A stretch of 64,000 bases of DNA from an uncultured Finegoldia sp. (GCF_900766215.1 NZ_CAAFUQ010000089.1:1-64000), one strand, 5' to 3'. Shown: positions 17,201 through 27,900, counted from the stretch's first letter. Notes: generated from the letters alone by a model not told the origin. Numbers and translations are program-made.

Positions 17201-17942
17201 ACAAATTACCTCTTTTCATGCTTGTTTGAATGTTTTTGTCGTATGAAATTTTGACCAAAACGGACAATACAACAGCTTGTATCAAAAGCTGTATTATCAA
17301 ATCATATCTCACATTATTCAGTTGTAATTGTGTGAAGATTTCACGAGCGTTGTTAAATGGGAATATCATTTTATTAATAAGTACAAGTGCTTTGTTGTTG
17401 ACTTTTACGGTAATATCTCCGAAAAACAACATATATGTTTCAGCCAATGCCACAAAACTTCCAAGTCTTTTATATAATAATGTGAAGCTTGATAAGAAAG
17501 TGCCCAATTGATAAAGTATGAATACAGACACAACCATCACCAAAATTATTATAGGAATGTGGTTGAATTTCGAATAATCAAAGTCTACTGATACAAATAT
17601 CAGTGTGAATATCACTATTACTTTTATCGTATTCATCAAACATTCCACTAAATTTCTGTACAAAACAACAGATAGTATCCCTGTTTTTGATTGGACAATT
17701 GATATCAGTGTTCTGTCTGTTATTTCGTTTTGTATCAAAAACGTTGGTGATTCAATCGCATAAGTAGCATAATACCACAATATCATCATCAAAAACACGA
17801 TTTCTTTTTCTTTTACAAACAGCCCATCTATGATGAAAAGTGCCATCAAAAGCACTGCAATGTTTGCAAATATGACGTTGAATTTGTATTTTTTGATTTC
17901 TGAGAAATCTCTGTTAAATTCCAATAACAATTTACTAAACAT
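17190..17942 (-). CDS. ABC-2 type exporter permease (first subunit)
   Basis: This 250-aa protein has about six transmembrane helices (for example residues 24-42, 50-64 and 105-122) and resembles ABC-2 membrane subunits. Translation starts 8 bp inside the upstream ATPase gene, preceded by GGGTG. It probably forms a heteromeric channel with the protein at 16529. Confidence 0.76.
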   Translation of the reverse strand: MFSKLLLEFNRDFSEIKKYKFNVIFANIAVLLMALFIIDGLFVKEKEIVFLMMILWYYATYAIESPTFLIQNEITDRTLISIVQSKTGILSVVLYRNLVECLMNTIKVIVIFTLIFVSVDFDYSKFNHIPIIILVMVVSVFILYQLGTFLSSFTLLYKRLGSFVALAETYMLFFGDITVKVNNKALVLINKMIFPFNNAREIFTQLQLNNVRYDLIIQLLIQAVVLSVLVKISYDKNIQTSMKRGNLYGI

Positions 17943-18819
17943 TTGAAATCACCCTGAAGTACACATCTTCTGCATTTAAAGATTCTTTTCTCATGCTTAT
18001 TATGTCACAGTTTTTCAGTAGAAATTCCTTCTCATCTTCATCGTAAACTGACAGTATAATTGAATTGTCGGTAAATTCGTATTTCGTTTTCTTCAAATTA
18101 TCTAGTAGATTTCTGTTGGTGTTTTCTATTTCAATGATGTCTTTTTGTAAGTCTTTTGAATCAAACAACTGTTTTGATGGTTTATCCAGTACGATTTTCC
18201 CTTCATTTATTAGAATTAATCTGGAGTTGATGTTTTTCATAAATGATAGGTCGTGACTTGTGAAGATGACTGTCTTTTGGTCTTCAACTGCTATTTTGTG
18301 TAGGAAATTCAAAAGAATATTCATGCTATTGATGTCCAATCCATTGGTAGGTTCATCTAGGCAAATTATGTCTGGATTGGTTAGAAGTGTCACTATGAGC
18401 GAAAGTTTTTGACGATTTCCTTGGGATAATTCGGAGACTTTTTTGTCCTTGAACTCTGTAAAATCGAGTTTGTCCATCAAATTATTCACTTCATTTTCAT
18501 TGTAATTAACGTGGTTTAGTCCGAGAAAATACATAATGTTTTCAGTGGCTGTTAAATAATCGTAATATCCTCCACCACTTTCGAGCACAAGTTTGGTGTG
18601 TTCTCTGATTTTAGAATTTTTGTTGGATATATTATCAACCATACATTCTCCTTGGTCTTGGTACAATAATCCACACAAAATCTTAATTAGTGTGCTTTTA
18701 CCGGATCCATTTTTCCCTATAATTGAAACTATTTCGCCCTTTTCTATTTGCAAATTCTCAACGTCAAGTACAGTATTTCCGTCGAATGATTTTTTAATAT
18801 TATTAAATTGTATATACAT
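17935..18819 (-). CDS. ABC transporter ATP-binding protein (exporter)
   Basis: This 294-aa ATPase has Walker A (IGKNGSGKST), a signature LSQGNRQKLSLI, Walker B (PDIICLDEPTNGLD) and the H-loop (VIFTSHDLSFM), all typical of drug or lantibiotic exporters. The C-terminal 80 residues form an accessory domain. I place the start at the ATG at 18819, which has AGAGG at proper spacing, rather than 11 codons upstream. It is the first gene of an ATPase-permease-permease-MFS cluster with overlapping ends. Confidence 0.88.
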   Translation of the reverse strand: MYIQFNNIKKSFDGNTVLDVENLQIEKGEIVSIIGKNGSGKSTLIKILCGLLYQDQGECMVDNISNKNSKIREHTKLVLESGGGYYDYLTATENIMYFLGLNHVNYNENEVNNLMDKLDFTEFKDKKVSELSQGNRQKLSLIVTLLTNPDIICLDEPTNGLDINSMNILLNFLHKIAVEDQKTVIFTSHDLSFMKNINSRLILINEGKIVLDKPSKQLFDSKDLQKDIIEIENTNRNLLDNLKKTKYEFTDNSIILSVYDEDEKEFLLKNCDIISMRKESLNAEDVYFRVISNV

Positions 18820-18840
18820 TTGTTGCCTCTTATCTATGTA

Positions 18841-18865
18841 AATTGGCACCAAAACGGTGCCAATT
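18841..18865 (-). terminator. Inverted repeat after pepF, probable weak terminator
   Basis: ATTGGCACC and GGTGCCAAT form a perfect stem around AAAAC between pepF and the ABC ATPase gene. Only a short AATTT follows on the minus strand, so termination may be partial. Confidence 0.55.
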
Positions 18866-18870
18866 TTATA

Positions 18871-20667
18871 TTATTTGTCGTATTTTTCGATGTCATCGAT
18901 TACTTTGCCGATGTATTCGATGGTGTCTTTGAGTGGTTTATCTGTTGTGATGTCTACTCCTGCAGCTTTTGCAATTCCGACAGAATCTTCTGTGGAGCCT
19001 AATGCCAATGCTTTAAGCCATCTGTCTGCTGCTGGTTTTCCTTCTTCTACAATCATTTTGGATACTTGTGTTCCGATTGTTAGTCCTGCGGAGTAAGTGT
19101 ATGGATACAATCCCATGTAGTAGTGAGGTTGTCTCATCCATGTCAATTCTGATCCTTCGTTGATTTCAACGTCTTCTCCCCAGAATTTTTGTAGTGTTTC
19201 TTTGAAGATTCTTGACAAATCATCTGCTGTGAATCCTTCTTTCTTATCGATTAATTTGTACACTTCTCTTTGGTAGTATCCTTCGATGAAGTGTGTGACG
19301 AAGTTGTGGAAGTAGGTTCTGGAGATTATTTGTCCGCACAAATATCTTCTTTCTTGGTCAGTTGTTGCTTTTTCTAGCAAGTATCTACTCATGATGAGTT
19401 CGTTTGTTGTGGATGGTGATTCCACGAAGTACATTGATGGATCGTTGTCCAACACGTTTTGTGTTTTTTGTGAGATGTAGGATTGTCCTGCATGTCCCAA
19501 TTCGTGCGACAATACGATGGCTTCTGTTAGTTTGCCAGTCCAAGATATCAACACGTATGGGTGTGCCAAGAATGGCGATGCGCAGAATGCCCCTGTTGAT
19601 TTCCCAAATGTGTTTACAAAATCAATCCATTTTTCGTCAAATGCACGATCTAGCATTTTGGAATAATCTTCACCTAGAATTGAAAGTCCGTCTTTGACCA
19701 AATTCCTTGCATCTTCTACTGAAATGTTTTTGGAGAATGAGTTTTCCACGTCAAGCTTCAAGTCCATGAATGTAACTTTGTCCAAATCGTATTCTTTTTT
19801 GATGATTTGGGCGTATTTTCTCATGTGTTTAGGAAGTTCTTGCATGATTACATCTAGTTGTCTGTCGTACAATTCACGAGAGATGTTTTGTCTGTCTAAC
19901 AAGAAATCTATCACTGAATCGTATCCTCTAAGTTCACTTTCTGCCTTTTCTGCTTGGCAATGTGATAGATAAATCATCGCTGTTGTGTTTTTGTATTTTG
20001 CAAGTTCCTTGTAGAACACTTCGTATGATTTTCTTCTCAAATCTGTGTCAGGGTCGTTGTCGTAAACTCCTTCGAACAAATTGTAAGTCATTTCGTATTT
20101 TTTGCCATTTACTTCGAAATCAGGGAATGTAATGTCGTGAATTTTCGTTGTGTTGTAGATTTCGTAGAATGAGCTGAATGTTTGTGAGAATTTGCTTATA
20201 GCATTTTCCACTTCTTTGGATAAGATGTGTTCTTTTTTCTTCAACAAATCGTCGATGTATCTTGTGTTGTTGGTGTCGTTTTTCACTTCTTCAAGTGTTT
20301 GTTCGTCAACTTGTACAAGTTCTGTTTCAAAAAAGCTCATTTTGTTTTCGATGTCTGCGATTTTTGTAAATGTAGCCATGGCTCTTTTTTGGGATTTTTC
20401 GTTGTGGCCGTCTGCTTCTACATCAAGTGATGCGTAGTGTGCGATGCGATCGATGTTAGCCACGATGTCTCTGTAATCGTCCATGGCATTTTTGATGATG
20501 TCTGCTGATTTGAGTTTGTTTTCGTAATTTTTCTTGAAATCATCTGCCATCAAATCAATTGTCTTCACTGCTTTTTCGAATTCTTCTTCTGTTTTATATA
20601 ATGCAGACAAATCCCACATGTATTGTGGGTCTGCTTCTTCTCTTTTGCAATATTTTAGTATATCCAT
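18871..20667 (-). CDS. pepF: Oligoendopeptidase F (M3 family)
   Basis: This 598-aa zinc metallopeptidase degrades oligopeptides in the cytoplasm. The zinc motif HELGH is in VLSHELGHAGQSYIS, followed by a downstream glutamate region (YFVESPSTTNE) as in the M3 family; length and N-terminus are normal for PepF. The start overlaps the stop of the aminopeptidase gene by one base, so the two peptidases are translated together. This fits an organism that lives on peptides. Confidence 0.95.
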   Translation of the reverse strand: MDILKYCKREEADPQYMWDLSALYKTEEEFEKAVKTIDLMADDFKKNYENKLKSADIIKNAMDDYRDIVANIDRIAHYASLDVEADGHNEKSQKRAMATFTKIADIENKMSFFETELVQVDEQTLEEVKNDTNNTRYIDDLLKKKEHILSKEVENAISKFSQTFSSFYEIYNTTKIHDITFPDFEVNGKKYEMTYNLFEGVYDNDPDTDLRRKSYEVFYKELAKYKNTTAMIYLSHCQAEKAESELRGYDSVIDFLLDRQNISRELYDRQLDVIMQELPKHMRKYAQIIKKEYDLDKVTFMDLKLDVENSFSKNISVEDARNLVKDGLSILGEDYSKMLDRAFDEKWIDFVNTFGKSTGAFCASPFLAHPYVLISWTGKLTEAIVLSHELGHAGQSYISQKTQNVLDNDPSMYFVESPSTTNELIMSRYLLEKATTDQERRYLCGQIISRTYFHNFVTHFIEGYYQREVYKLIDKKEGFTADDLSRIFKETLQKFWGEDVEINEGSELTWMRQPHYYMGLYPYTYSAGLTIGTQVSKMIVEEGKPAADRWLKALALGSTEDSVGIAKAAGVDITTDKPLKDTIEYIGKVIDDIEKYDK

Positions 20668-21899
20668 TAGATTGCCCAGTTTCCTTCCTTAAATACTTCT
20701 ACTTCTTTGCCATCAGCTGTAGTTCCAACGATTCTCATATCTTCTGAACCAACCATGAAATCCACGTGAATCAATGAATCGTTGATTCCTTTTTCTTTCA
20801 ATTCATCTTCATTCATGTCTACTCCACCTTCTACACAAGTTGGATAAGCTTGGCCGAATGCAAGGTGACATGATGCGTTTTCGTCGTACAATGTTTTGAT
20901 GAATGTGACGTTTGATTTGGAAATTGGTGATTCATAAGGAACAAGTGCCACTTCTCCCAAGTATTTCCCATTTTCATCAGTGTCGAACATATTCTTCAAA
21001 GTTTCCTTGCCAATTTCTGCATCGAAGTCCACAACTTTCCCATCTTTAAATTCAAATCTCATCTTGTCGATAGTGTTGCCACCGTAATTCAAAGGCTTAG
21101 TACTGTAAACAACTCCGTTTACCTTGTCTTTATGAGGTGCTGTGAACACTTCTTCTGTTGGAATGTTTGGAACAAAAACATTTCCGTAATTATCTGTAGA
21201 TTGTGCAGCTATCCACACGTGTCCTTTTGGAAGTTCGATTGTCAAATCAGTTCCCAATGAGTTTGTGTAGTGAAGCTTCACGAATTGATGCTTGTTCATA
21301 AACTCTGCGTGTTTGTCCATTGTGTCCAAATGTTCATCCCACGCTTTGATAGGATCTTCTGTGTCAGAACGAGTTGCCTTGAAGATTTGATCCCATAATT
21401 TTTCTACTGCTTCTTCTTCTGAAAGTTCTGGGAATACTCTCTTTGCCCAGCCAACGCTTGGAGCTGCGACAACACACCAGCTGTTGATGTCATTCATTGT
21501 GTATTTTTGAATTGGCTTCATCTTTTCAGCAGAAACCTTGGATCTCATTTGAACTCTGTCAGGGTCCACTCCCTTCAAATTTTCAGGATCTTGGCAAGAT
21601 ACAGATATTACCCCTGCTTTTTTTTCAAAATAGTATTTGGATTTTTCAACGATAAAATCTGGAAAGTCCTTCAAAGCTTCTTCTGATGCGTTTTCGTAGT
21701 ACATTCTGTTGATTGCATCGTCATTCCATTCCATAATAACTTCGCTGCAGCCTTTTTCATAAGCGTATTTTACCAAAAGTCTTGCAAAGTCAGCTCTTTC
21801 AACTGCACAACGAATTACAAGTGGTCTATCGTTTGCATTGATTCCTTTTTCGATAATTAATCTTGCGTAATTGTTTAGTTTTTTGTCAAAATTTTCCAT
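20667..21899 (-). CDS. ampS: M29-family aminopeptidase (AmpS/PepS)
   Basis: This 410-aa metal-dependent aminopeptidase belongs to the AmpS/PepS thermophilic-type family. Conserved stretches include LPKGHVWIAAQSTDNYGN, NIPTEEVFTAPHKD, ASCHLAFGQAYP and IHVDFMVGSEDM, which supply the dinuclear metal ligands (Glu, His, Tyr, Asp). I use the ATG at 21899, which has GGAGGAAT just upstream; the 32-codon upstream extension is not family-like. It is co-transcribed with pepF. Confidence 0.93.
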   Translation of the reverse strand: MENFDKKLNNYARLIIEKGINANDRPLVIRCAVERADFARLLVKYAYEKGCSEVIMEWNDDAINRMYYENASEEALKDFPDFIVEKSKYYFEKKAGVISVSCQDPENLKGVDPDRVQMRSKVSAEKMKPIQKYTMNDINSWCVVAAPSVGWAKRVFPELSEEEAVEKLWDQIFKATRSDTEDPIKAWDEHLDTMDKHAEFMNKHQFVKLHYTNSLGTDLTIELPKGHVWIAAQSTDNYGNVFVPNIPTEEVFTAPHKDKVNGVVYSTKPLNYGGNTIDKMRFEFKDGKVVDFDAEIGKETLKNMFDTDENGKYLGEVALVPYESPISKSNVTFIKTLYDENASCHLAFGQAYPTCVEGGVDMNEDELKEKGINDSLIHVDFMVGSEDMRIVGTTADGKEVEVFKEGNWAI

Positions 21900-22005
21900 A
21901 TTATTCCTCCTCGTATCACTAATAATATTATATGGTTTTCCCAATAATTTTTCAATTTTATAAAAATAAAATATTTGTAAAATACGTAAAAACACTGGAT
22001 TTTGA

Positions 22006-22034
22006 TTGACTTTACATACCCCATATACTAAAAT
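22006..22034 (+). promoter_or_regulatory. Promoter of the HAD phosphatase gene
   Basis: TTGACT (22006-22011) and TAAAAT (22029-22034) are spaced 17 bp apart, 26 bp before the start codon. Confidence 0.7.
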
Positions 22035-22060
22035 CTAAATATAAATGAAAGGATGAATTT

Positions 22061-22711
22061 ATGATTAAATACGCAATTTTTGATATGGATGGAACTTTGA
22101 TTAACTCCATGTACAAATGGAACAGAGTTATTTTAGATTACATTGAAAATTTGGGAATAAAACCTGACGATGATTTTATAAGGACAATCAAAACCAAAAC
22201 ACTTTTGACATCTATTGATTACATTCACGAAACTTTTGACATCAAAAAAACCACAGACGATGGTTTGAACTTTATATATTACACAATTAGAAACGGATAT
22301 ATGAATGAATTTGATTTGAAACCGGGCGTTTTGGATATGCTCGAAAAGCTAAAATCAATGGGAATTAAAATGTGTGTTGCAACAGCCACAGAAGACCAAT
22401 TGGCAATTCCAGCTCTTGAAAAACAAGGTATATTGGATTATTTTGAATTCGTGCAAACTTGTAAATCCGTGGGCTACCACAAATACGAAGAAGAATATTG
22501 GAATAATGCTCTTGAAAAATTGGGCTCTAATGTGGATGACACGATTGTATTTGAAGATGCGTTGTACTGCATCGATACGGTCGACAAAATGGGATTTAAA
22601 ATCGTGGGAATAACTGACGAATCCACTGTTAATGATTATGATATAATTGATGAAAAAGTGGACCAATACATTGAATCTTACGATGATTTGGACTACGATT
22701 TGTTTAAATAG
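22061..22711 (+). CDS. HAD-superfamily phosphatase (subfamily IA)
   Basis: This 216-aa hydrolase shows motif I with both aspartates (FDMDGTLINSM, D8 and D10), motif II at CVATATED and motif III/IV with Lys and EDALYCI. The helical cap lies between motifs I and II, as in phosphoglycolate phosphatase and beta-phosphoglucomutase relatives. The substrate is unknown. AAAGGATG precedes the ATG. The small membrane protein gene follows after 8 bp. Confidence 0.88.
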   Translation: MIKYAIFDMDGTLINSMYKWNRVILDYIENLGIKPDDDFIRTIKTKTLLTSIDYIHETFDIKKTTDDGLNFIYYTIRNGYMNEFDLKPGVLDMLEKLKSMGIKMCVATATEDQLAIPALEKQGILDYFEFVQTCKSVGYHKYEEEYWNNALEKLGSNVDDTIVFEDALYCIDTVDKMGFKIVGITDESTVNDYDIIDEKVDQYIESYDDLDYDLFK

Positions 22712-22719
22712 GAGATTGT

Positions 22720-23172
22720 ATGAATAAAATAATTTATATGTTCATATTGTCCATGCTTCCTGTTTTGGAAATCAGAGGGTCAATGATTTATGCACTTGCA
22801 AATAACATTAACCCTGCATTAGCGTTCTTCTTGTCTGTGATTGGCAACATATTGCCAATACCATTTTTGATTTTGTTGACACAAAAAGTCCTACAATGGT
22901 TGGATACAATCGACACTTTCAAGCCATTTGTGGATTGGATTAACAAAAAAGCACAAGAAAAAAGCAAGACAATCGACAAATACGGAAGACTGGGACTCTA
23001 CATTTTGGTGGCGATTCCACTTCCTGGAACAGGCGCTTGGACTGGCGCATTGGTGGCATCATTCTTGGGATTAACTCCCAAAAAAAGCATGCTTCCAATA
23101 ACTTTGGGAGTAATAACAGCGGGAATCATCGTCATGCTTTCTACAATGGGAGTGTTAAATGTAATTAAGTAA
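22720..23172 (+). CDS. COG2426-type small membrane protein (putative export protein)
   Basis: This 150-aa protein has about four hydrophobic segments and the conserved features of the Sm_multidrug_ex family (PF06695): LPVLEIRGSMIYAL near the N-terminus and VAIPLPGTGAWTGALVASFLG in the middle. The LPGTGAW re-entrant-like loop is distinctive. The export role is only suggested by the family name. It ends in a strong terminator. Confidence 0.87.
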   Translation: MNKIIYMFILSMLPVLEIRGSMIYALANNINPALAFFLSVIGNILPIPFLILLTQKVLQWLDTIDTFKPFVDWINKKAQEKSKTIDKYGRLGLYILVAIPLPGTGAWTGALVASFLGLTPKKSMLPITLGVITAGIIVMLSTMGVLNVIK

Positions 23173-23198
23173 GGTGTGAAATCTCGCACCTTTTTTTT
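23171..23198 (+). terminator. Rho-independent terminator
   Basis: AAGGTG and CACCTT flank a ten-base loop and are followed by eight T residues. A TATAAT at 23208-23213 immediately after it is the probable -10 for the next gene. Confidence 0.85.
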
Positions 23199-23238
23199 GT
23201 TTTGGGGTATAATAATATCAAAGAGAGGTGTACTACAA

Positions 23239-23637
23239 ATGAAAAAGAAAAAGTTTTCAATAGTCAAAATGCTACTAATATGTCTTGTAGTTTTTGTAGC
23301 TATAAAATGGATTATAGCTGTTCCCGTTCAAAGACATTACGGATACAAAAAGTTGTACAAATACATGGAAGTTCAAGGGATAAAAAAAGATAACATAAAA
23401 GAGATAACATCTTTTAAAGACTATCTGGAAGGTTCTTATGATTACAAAGTTAAATTAAAAGATCCTGAAGGATACTCAATTAACTATATTTATACTCATT
23501 ATAAAGAAATCATGGTGTATTCAATAGAATACAATTTAAATGGCAAATATAAGTCATTAGATGTCAATGAAAGAAAAAAATTCAAATACCCTCCTTTGCC
23601 TTTTGATTGGGAAGATAATTTACCAGATAACAAATAA
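23239..23637 (+). CDS. DUF3139-type membrane-anchored small protein
   Basis: This 132-aa protein has an N-terminal membrane anchor (about residues 7-26), then VPVQRHYGYKKLYKYMEVQGIKKDNIKEI and a small beta-rich outer domain. It is a paralogue of the proteins at 45291 and 45699 (shared pattern hydrophobic helix, (H/V)P(V/I)Q, GI/GTxxxNI, then a KDxP...Y strand). The ATG at 23239 has GAGAGGTG upstream; the longer reading frame starts inside the preceding terminator. The function is unknown. Confidence 0.75.
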   Translation: MKKKKFSIVKMLLICLVVFVAIKWIIAVPVQRHYGYKKLYKYMEVQGIKKDNIKEITSFKDYLEGSYDYKVKLKDPEGYSINYIYTHYKEIMVYSIEYNLNGKYKSLDVNERKKFKYPPLPFDWEDNLPDNK

Positions 23638-23647
23638 TTCAACATAC

Positions 23648-23675
23648 AAAAAAAGACCTGTGAAGGTCTTTTTTT
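23648..23675. terminator. Bidirectional terminator
   Basis: AAAAGACCT and AGGTCTTTT surround GTGA, with T-tracts on both strands. It serves the DUF3139 gene (plus) and the Cna-B surface protein gene (minus). Confidence 0.9.
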
Positions 23676-23678
23676 AGG

Positions 23679-24860
23679 TTAATTATTATTCTCTCTTTTT
23701 TGTTTGTTCAAATACAAATACGCCAATACTATTATTCCAACCGAGAACAACACCATCATTCTTTCGTCTTTATTCCCAGATTCTGGGAGTTTTTCATCGA
23801 CGTGTTCTTTCTTTTCTACCACAAGTGATTTTTTGGACAAATCACTTTGTGACAACACTACATCGAATTCACGGACTTGCCCTTCTTTTAAGATAACGCC
23901 TCCGACGCCATTTTCAGTCAATCTATCTTCGTTATTTACAGTAACAAAATAATTTCCTGGAAACAAATTGTCAAATACAGCTTTTCCTTCTTTGTTTGTG
24001 TATTGGAAAGCATACAGTCCTGTTCTTATGTCTTTCAAAGAAACTAGCACTTTTTCTTGTGGTTTATCTGCTTTTTTCACGTTGATTATAAGCGCTGATT
24101 CAAACTCTTTTTTGATTTGTTCATCTATCTGTGAGCTGTAAATGGATTCTTCGGAATTTGGACTAATCTCAATGTCGTTGATTTTGAAATTATCATGCTT
24201 TTCAAAATATTCGCTCATTTTTTCAACGTAGACTTCGTATTTTCCTATGTCTTCCACTTCAAAATACGCATACCCAAACATATCAGTCTTGGAGAGGTAT
24301 TCTTTTGAGTTGGATTTGAGTTTAACGTCTATTTCTTTGAGTGCAACGCCGTATTTGTCGGTAATTCTGTAAGTGATTTTGTATTTCTTGTCCTTGTCCT
24401 CTCTTGTCTTGGCAATCAAGGTTTTGGAATTATCGGTGTTGTTTTCAAGTAACACTTTTTGTTCATCGAAGAAATATCCCGACGGAGCAGACACTACCTT
24501 CACAGAATGTTCTGATGGTGCAAGCTTATAAAATTGTGCTTCTCCCTTTTCGTCTGTCTGATTTTCTCGAGATTTGCCAGTCTGAAGATCAGTTACTATT
24601 ATCTCAACTTTTGGTATTGGTTTGCTTTTTTTGTCCAATACGGTGATTTTTAATATAGCATTATCCTCATCCATCGCTTGTTTTACTGCAAATGATAAGT
24701 TAGTTTTAAAGTTTTGCATAATTTTCTTGCTGACACTATCATTTTGTCCTCTATTTGGATTGATTATATTGTCTATTTTATCTATTTCTGATGCTGTGGT
24801 GATTTGAGGTATCATAATTATCACCACTAAAACAAATAGTAGTTTTTTCAAAATTTTCAT
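23679..24860 (-). CDS. Cna-B domain surface protein with LPESG sortase anchor
   Basis: This 393-aa exported protein has a signal peptide (MKILKKLLFVLVVIIMIPQ, residues 1-23), about three Cna-B/SpaA-like beta domains (ILKITVLDKKSKPIPKVE, YKITYRITDKYG, ALIINVKKADKPQEK...), then a charged linker, LPESG, a hydrophobic helix and a KQKRENNN tail. The motif varies from LPxTG by Ser in place of Thr. The domains suggest an adhesin or pilus-like stalk. GGAGAAG precedes the chosen ATG; the 32-codon upstream extension is not signal-like. It is in tandem with, but separately terminated from, the subtilase. Confidence 0.88.
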   Translation of the reverse strand: MKILKKLLFVLVVIIMIPQITTASEIDKIDNIINPNRGQNDSVSKKIMQNFKTNLSFAVKQAMDEDNAILKITVLDKKSKPIPKVEIIVTDLQTGKSRENQTDEKGEAQFYKLAPSEHSVKVVSAPSGYFFDEQKVLLENNTDNSKTLIAKTREDKDKKYKITYRITDKYGVALKEIDVKLKSNSKEYLSKTDMFGYAYFEVEDIGKYEVYVEKMSEYFEKHDNFKINDIEISPNSEESIYSSQIDEQIKKEFESALIINVKKADKPQEKVLVSLKDIRTGLYAFQYTNKEGKAVFDNLFPGNYFVTVNNEDRLTENGVGGVILKEGQVREFDVVLSQSDLSKKSLVVEKKEHVDEKLPESGNKDERMMVLFSVGIIVLAYLYLNKQKRENNN

Positions 24861-24918
24861 AACACTTCTCCTATTTAATAATATATCATAAAAAAAGCGT
24901 TTTTTCCCAATTTTAGCC

Positions 24919-24948
24919 AAAAAAAATCGCACGATATTATCGTGCGAC
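24919..24948 (-). terminator. Terminator of the subtilase gene
   Basis: TCGCACGAT and ATCGTGCGA flank a short loop; a run of A on the plus strand gives TTTTTTT at the end of the minus-strand transcript. Confidence 0.9.
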
Positions 24949-24957
24949 TTTTTCACT

Positions 24958-27900
24958 CTATTTGATCAATTCTTTTACAACTGATTCATCTATTGAGTTT
25001 TCTCCACCAAATACATTAACTTTTTCAAATTTTGATTCTTCGAAAGCTTGTTTTGTAGCTTCTGGAATTTCATTTGCTTCTGCTAATAATATTGGGCAAT
25101 CAATGGAGCCTATTACTAAGCTGTCTGCTGGAACTGTTCCGTTTGCGATGTTAACTTCTTTTCTGTCTTTGAAGCCATATTCGTAGATTTTCTTTGCTGT
25201 TTCGTAACGGTTTGCTCCGGCAATTCTTGTAGCGTTTGGTAGTTTGTTTGCTACTTCTTTGGAGATTGTCTTTTCTCCTCCTACTATTATTGCTTTTTTA
25301 ATTTGTTTCAATACTTCTTGTGTTGCTTTTGGTATGTTGTTTGGTTGTACAAGTAGTATTGGCATGTTGTTTTTGTTTGCTAGTGGAGCTACTGTTAATG
25401 CGTCTGCGAATGTTTCTCCGCTTGCGATGACAGCTTGTGTTGTTCCTGTACGTTTGATGATTTCTTGTGCGATTTTTGCACTTGTTTCGTAGCGGTTTGC
25501 TCCTGCTATTGTTCTAACGTTGTATTGTGATAGGCTGTTTTTAGTTTTGTCGATTGATTTTTCTCCACCTATTACGATTACGTTCTTAGCACCGAGTCTC
25601 TTGATTTCTTGTGCTACTACTGAATCTAGTTGATCTTTTTTAACTAATAGGATTGGTGCTTTTAATTGTTTTGATAATGCTGATGCTGATAAGCTGTCTG
25701 CGAATTGTTCGTAGTTTGCTACGATTACTGTGTCAGCTGTGTTGTAGTATTTCTTGGATACTTCTACTGCTGTGTTGATTCTGTCAGCTCCTGCAACTCT
25801 TGTTGTTGCCTTTGGTGTTTGATCTGGTGTTTCTGGTGTTGTTGTTCCAGGTACACTTGGTGTTGTTGTTCCTGGGTTAGCTGGGTTTTCCTTGCCAGGT
25901 TTTGTTGGATCTTCTTTTCCTGGTTTTTCTTGTTTTGTTGGGTTTTCCTTGCCAGGTTGTCCTGGTTTTGCTGGATCTACCTTGCCAGGTTGTTCTGGTT
26001 TTGCTGGATCTACCTTGCCAGGTTGTTCTGGTTTTGCTGGATCTTCTTTGCCTGGTTTACCAGATTCTTGAATCTTTGCTATTTCGTCTTTGATTTCTTT
26101 GGCTAATTTGTCAACTTCTTCTTGAGTTGCATCTTCTTTCTTAGTTAAGTCTTCAGCTTTTTTAATTAAATCTTGTAATGCTTTTTGTTGTTCGTCAGTT
26201 AATTTAACTTCTTTCTTGTCCAACAAGTTTTGTGCGTCATCTTTTTGACCGATAAGTTGTTTCTTATCAATTTTCTTAACTTCTTTTTCTTTAATCTTAG
26301 CCAAAGCATCTGTCAATTTCTTGTTAACTTCATCAACCTTGTCTTGTGGTTGTTGTTCAGAAATAGCAGTTCTTGCTTCTTCGATTAATTTGTTAAGTTC
26401 AGCTATTTGTTCTTGAGTTACTTCGTATTTTTCAGGAACTGATACTATTGAATTTGCTTTCAATAAGTTATTGAACAATTCTTTTGTATCAACTGGGTCT
26501 TTTGCGTTAGGATCTTTTCTATTGATTCCAACTTCTTGGATAGTTTCATTTCCTGCATCATCGTTTGCTTTGATTTGGAATTTGTTTTCGCCAACTTCCA
26601 ATGGAACTTCTATTTCGAATTCTCCGTCAACGCCATTTTTAAGTTCGAAAGTATCCCAAGTCTTGTCTATTCTTGAAAGCATTGATCCGTCAAGATACAT
26701 TTCCAAATAAGTCATGTTTTCATGACCTTTTACTTTGATTTTAGCTGTTGGAGCTTTTTCGTCTTCGTGTTCAACAGTGTATTCAATTGTTGGAGCAACG
26801 TAGTCTTTTCTGATTCTTCTGATGATAGTATCTTGGATGCCATCTCCTCTGACATTTTCACCTTCAGCTTTGATTTGTAATTCGTAAACACGTCCATCTT
26901 CTAAGTTAGAGATGTCTAATTCGTGATCGAATGAGAAATTGCTGTCTCCTTCTTTTTTAGATTTGATTTCTTGAACTTCTGTTCCTTCAACCTTCTTACC
27001 ATCTTTTGTGATAGTTAATGTCAAATGATTTAATTGTTTAATCTTAGTTACATTACCTTTTATATGGATCTTCTTGTATGCATCAGGGTTGTCTTTGTCT
27101 TCGTGTTTACCAAATGCTGCATAATAATCAGGATTTTCAACCTTGATTACAGGTAAGTTGTAAACTGTAGTGTCTTTTGGTTGTTCTGGTTCTGGTTTTG
27201 CTGGTTGTTCTTCTTTCTTTTCTTCAGATTTTACGATGATTGGAATCCAGTAATATGTTTCCATATCGCCAATCTTAACAGATACTTCTATTCCAAATTC
27301 ACCAGGTTTGTCAGTAGCTTTAATATTATCTTTATTGTCTAATATTTTAACTTCAGCATCTTTTGGTAATCCAACGATGTGCTTTTTGATTTCATCTAAT
27401 CCTGGAATTGGATCGTTTACTTTCAATTCTATAGGTTTGATTTCGATGTTAGAAGTTATGCCTGTGTCAATCTTATTACCGATAACATTTCTTGCATTAT
27501 CCCAAGCGTAAATGCTTAGGTTGGACAAGTCAAATCCATCAGCTATTTTGAATGTATAAGAGTAATCTCTTACTATTCCAATATCATCGTATCTATGATC
27601 TTCTCGAACTTGTTGTTCATACCATTTACCAGTTGTAGTGTTTTCATATCCTACGCTAAATACACCTGCTAAGTTATCTTTTGCAATTACAGTTATTTCT
27701 CTGTTTACTTTGTCGTATTTGTAAGTTAATGTTGGTGCTGTGTTATCTAATACTATGTTGTATTGATATTTTTGTTCTTTAGCATCTTTGTAATCAACGT
27801 GACCTGTGATTTGGTAGATGTATTGTCCTTCATCAACAGGTTTTCCACTCCTGTCTTTGAAGTCCCAAGCAGCTCCACCAGGAACGTATTCGAATCTGCG

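Noticed and set aside
25705..26106. Long open frame on the plus strand inside the subtilase gene
   Set aside because: It is a shadow of the Pro-rich repeat coding region: Cys/Trp/Phe-rich low-complexity translation, no ribosome binding site.
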